A stretch of 64,000 nucleotides of DNA from Clostridium merdae (GTDB lineage Bacteria > Bacillota > Clostridia > Oscillospirales > Acutalibacteraceae), in NCBI RefSeq assembly GCF_900176635.1, contig NZ_FXLN01000004.1:1136231-1200230 (forward strand). Direction: 5' to 3'. Positions 62,329-64,000 of this stretch are shown here, in pieces; the first letter of the stretch is position 1; each line of letters starts with the position of its first letter. The translations under genes were made by a program, and so were the position numbers. The notes beneath the pieces are model-generated. The model ran no database searches. It saw nothing but the letters and a program-made list of their open reading frames with translations, and was not told the origin of the DNA.

Positions 62329-63861
62329 TTACATAATTGGGGCAAACAGATTTAATATGCTGTTAAAGGCACGCGTATACCAGCTGGTGCGGCATTCAGC
62401 ATGCACTACTTGGCTGCACTGCGAAAGTGACATCTCGAATTCATCTCGCATATTGCCAACTGCCGGGCAGCGGAACATCCACACCGCACATTCAAAGTGC
62501 ATATAAAAGCTGCGGTAATCAAAATTAATTGTGCCAACGATTCCGTATTCATCATCACATACAACGGTTTTCGCATGATTAAAACCCGGTAGGTACTCGT
62601 AAATCTTGACTCCGTTTTTTACTAGGAACTCATAGTTTGCACGAGTGACCCTATAAACCAGCTTCTTATCTGGAATATGCGGCGTAATAATGCGCACGTC
62701 TACACCGCTTTTGGCGGCATTGCAAAGCGCTGTAATTATCTCGTTATCCGGTATTAAATAAGGTGTATTAATATAAAGATATTTTTTGGAACGACTAATC
62801 AAGTTCAGGTACACATTTCGGCATACCGGCTCCCAATCCAGCGGATTATCGCTATAAGGAATTACGTAACCACCCTCGCATAGTTCATCCGGTTCCGGCT
62901 CGACGCGAAATTTTTCATAGTCCTCTGTAATTTTACGCTCAAACCCCCATAAGGAAAGGAACATTACGGTAAAATTCCAAACCCCTTCTCCGCGAATCAT
63001 CACTGCGGCATCTTTCCATTTTCCAAACCTGGGAGTTAGGTTAATGTATTCATCGGCAAGGTTTACACCGCCGGTAAAGGCAACCTTACCATCAATCACT
63101 ACAATTTTACGGTGGTCACGGTTATTCATTAAAGTAGATAAAAACGGCACAAAGCTGTTAAATACACAGCACTGAATCCCCATTTTATTAAGGCGGCGGC
63201 TATATTTAAAGGGAAGTGTAAATAAACAGCCCATATCATCGTACATTACGCGAACCTCTACACCCTCTTTGGCTTTCTGCGCAAGGATTTCGAGTATAGT
63301 GTCCCACATAACGCCTTCACGAATGATAAAGTATTCTAAAAAAATGAAGTGCTCTGCCTTTTTGAGTTCCTCCACCAATGCAAGAAATTTCGCTTCTCCA
63401 CTTGGAAAATAGACCGCAGAGTCATTCCGGCTGGCAGGGCAATTGGAGTAACGCTGCAAATACTGCGCCTGCGCACCGGCATCTGCATTCAATTGGCTAA
63501 TTTTTTCCAAAATCTGTGGGTCTTGCTTTAAATAGGTGCGAAAGCTTTGGTTTTCAAGTGAAACACTGCGCCGAATGAACCGATTATGGCGGCTGCGACC
63601 AAACATAAGGTAAATGAGACCGCCAAATATGGGAAAAAGTAAAATAGAAACACACCATGCAAACTTATAGGTTGGGTGAAGCTCGCCGGTATTCAATATC
63701 CATAGCAGTACTGCAATGCTAATTACATTACAAATGCCGTAAAACCAAACATAATAACTGCTAAACTGTGTAATCATCAGCAGCAGTACCGCAATTTGAA
63801 CTAAAATTGCAAATGCAATCATAGAGGTGCGGCTAAGCAAACTTTGCAGAATCTTCTTCAT
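62329..63861 (-). CDS. cls: Cardiolipin synthase (phospholipase D type)
   Basis: A 510-residue membrane enzyme that joins two phosphatidylglycerol molecules. Two N-terminal TM helices (about 14-32 and 38-56) are followed by two HKD motifs: HRKIVVIDGKVAFTGG near residue 230 and HAKTVVCDDEYGIVGTINFD near 430. Both His, Lys and Asp residues are intact. GGAAGGA lies just before ATG 63861. The remaining 63862-64000 holds only a GC-rich hairpin near 63931-63960. Confidence 0.94.
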   Translation of the reverse strand: MKKILQSLLSRTSMIAFAILVQIAVLLLMITQFSSYYVWFYGICNVISIAVLLWILNTGELHPTYKFAWCVSILLFPIFGGLIYLMFGRSRHNRFIRRSVSLENQSFRTYLKQDPQILEKISQLNADAGAQAQYLQRYSNCPASRNDSAVYFPSGEAKFLALVEELKKAEHFIFLEYFIIREGVMWDTILEILAQKAKEGVEVRVMYDDMGCLFTLPFKYSRRLNKMGIQCCVFNSFVPFLSTLMNNRDHRKIVVIDGKVAFTGGVNLADEYINLTPRFGKWKDAAVMIRGEGVWNFTVMFLSLWGFERKITEDYEKFRVEPEPDELCEGGYVIPYSDNPLDWEPVCRNVYLNLISRSKKYLYINTPYLIPDNEIITALCNAAKSGVDVRIITPHIPDKKLVYRVTRANYEFLVKNGVKIYEYLPGFNHAKTVVCDDEYGIVGTINFDYRSFYMHFECAVWMFRCPAVGNMRDEFEMSLSQCSQVVHAECRTSWYTRAFNSILNLFAPIM

Positions 63862-64000
63862 ACAGTCCTTCCTTTGCGATTAGGGGATTCTTGTCAAACC
63901 AGTGGGGATACGCTATAATAACCTCACGCCGCTTGCCAAAGCAAAGCTTTGGGCGGCTGGGAGAGCATTGAAGCATCAGCCTTAATATAATGACTTGTTT

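Overview
The window looks like chromosome from an anaerobic, spore-forming Firmicute of the Clostridia, probably the Ruminococcaceae/Oscillospiraceae. It carries a germinant-receptor operon, spore-coat cotJ genes, a rubredoxin plus flavodiiron oxygen-defence pair, DUF4317 and DegV proteins, strong AGGAGG-type ribosome sites and moderate GC. No rRNA or tRNA genes were seen.

Layout. 1-4.3 kb (minus strand): flavodiiron protein (cut by the window edge), rubredoxin, a small unknown protein and a Ca2+-type P-ATPase. 4.7-6.4 kb: sppA and an RDD membrane protein. 6.6-10.6 kb: a four-gene germinant-receptor operon (A, C, a small two-TM protein, B). 10.9-15.9 kb: an anion permease, a D-2-hydroxyacid dehydrogenase, DegV and DUF4317. 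16.2-25.3 kb: a complete type I-C CRISPR-Cas locus with 14 repeats, cas3-5-8c-7-4-1-2 and an unannotated internal cas11c start inside cas8c. 25.5-30.6 kb: a TetR-controlled MFS plus FtsX-type ABC exporter operon with its promoter and operator visible. 31-37.6 kb: an AraC-controlled sugar-type cluster (GPH symporter, zinc dehydrogenase, split transketolase, SDR). 37.8-42.1 kb: an old-yellow-enzyme-like flavoprotein, LysR and a zinc alcohol dehydrogenase. 42.7-46.6 kb: HelD-like helicase, VOC and cupin proteins and an HxlR regulator. 46.7-47.1 kb: an IS3 remnant. 47.1-62.0 kb: the cotJ region. 62.3-63.9 kb: cardiolipin synthase.

The main discovery is in the cotJ region. cotJA and cotJB are intact, but cotJC, the spore-coat manganese catalase, is split into three in-frame pieces (60971-61062, 57094-57406 and 47171-47374, all minus strand) by two elements. 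Each element has a large serine recombinase at its cotJC-downstream end. Joining the pieces at a shared GG dinucleotide and a shared GA dinucleotide gives an uninterrupted 202-residue CotJC with all five expected manganese ligands. Joining the two ends of each element gives a near-symmetric inverted-repeat attP centred on the same dinucleotide. This is the logic of the skin element in sigK: excision of a 3564-bp and a 9719-bp circle, presumably in the sporulating mother cell, would rebuild the gene. The larger element carries a GntR-regulated sugar ABC transporter, an amidohydrolase and a zinc dehydrogenase. The smaller carries TspO and an alpha/beta hydrolase.

Two decayed copies of the cotJC 3' end lie further along the chromosome, near 42.4 kb and 30.8 kb; the latter still has the cotJC-type terminator. 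This suggests that cotJC has been a repeated integration target and that much of 30.8-47.1 kb may have arrived that way. The start-site choices and the excision model are my readings of the sequence. No database search was run.
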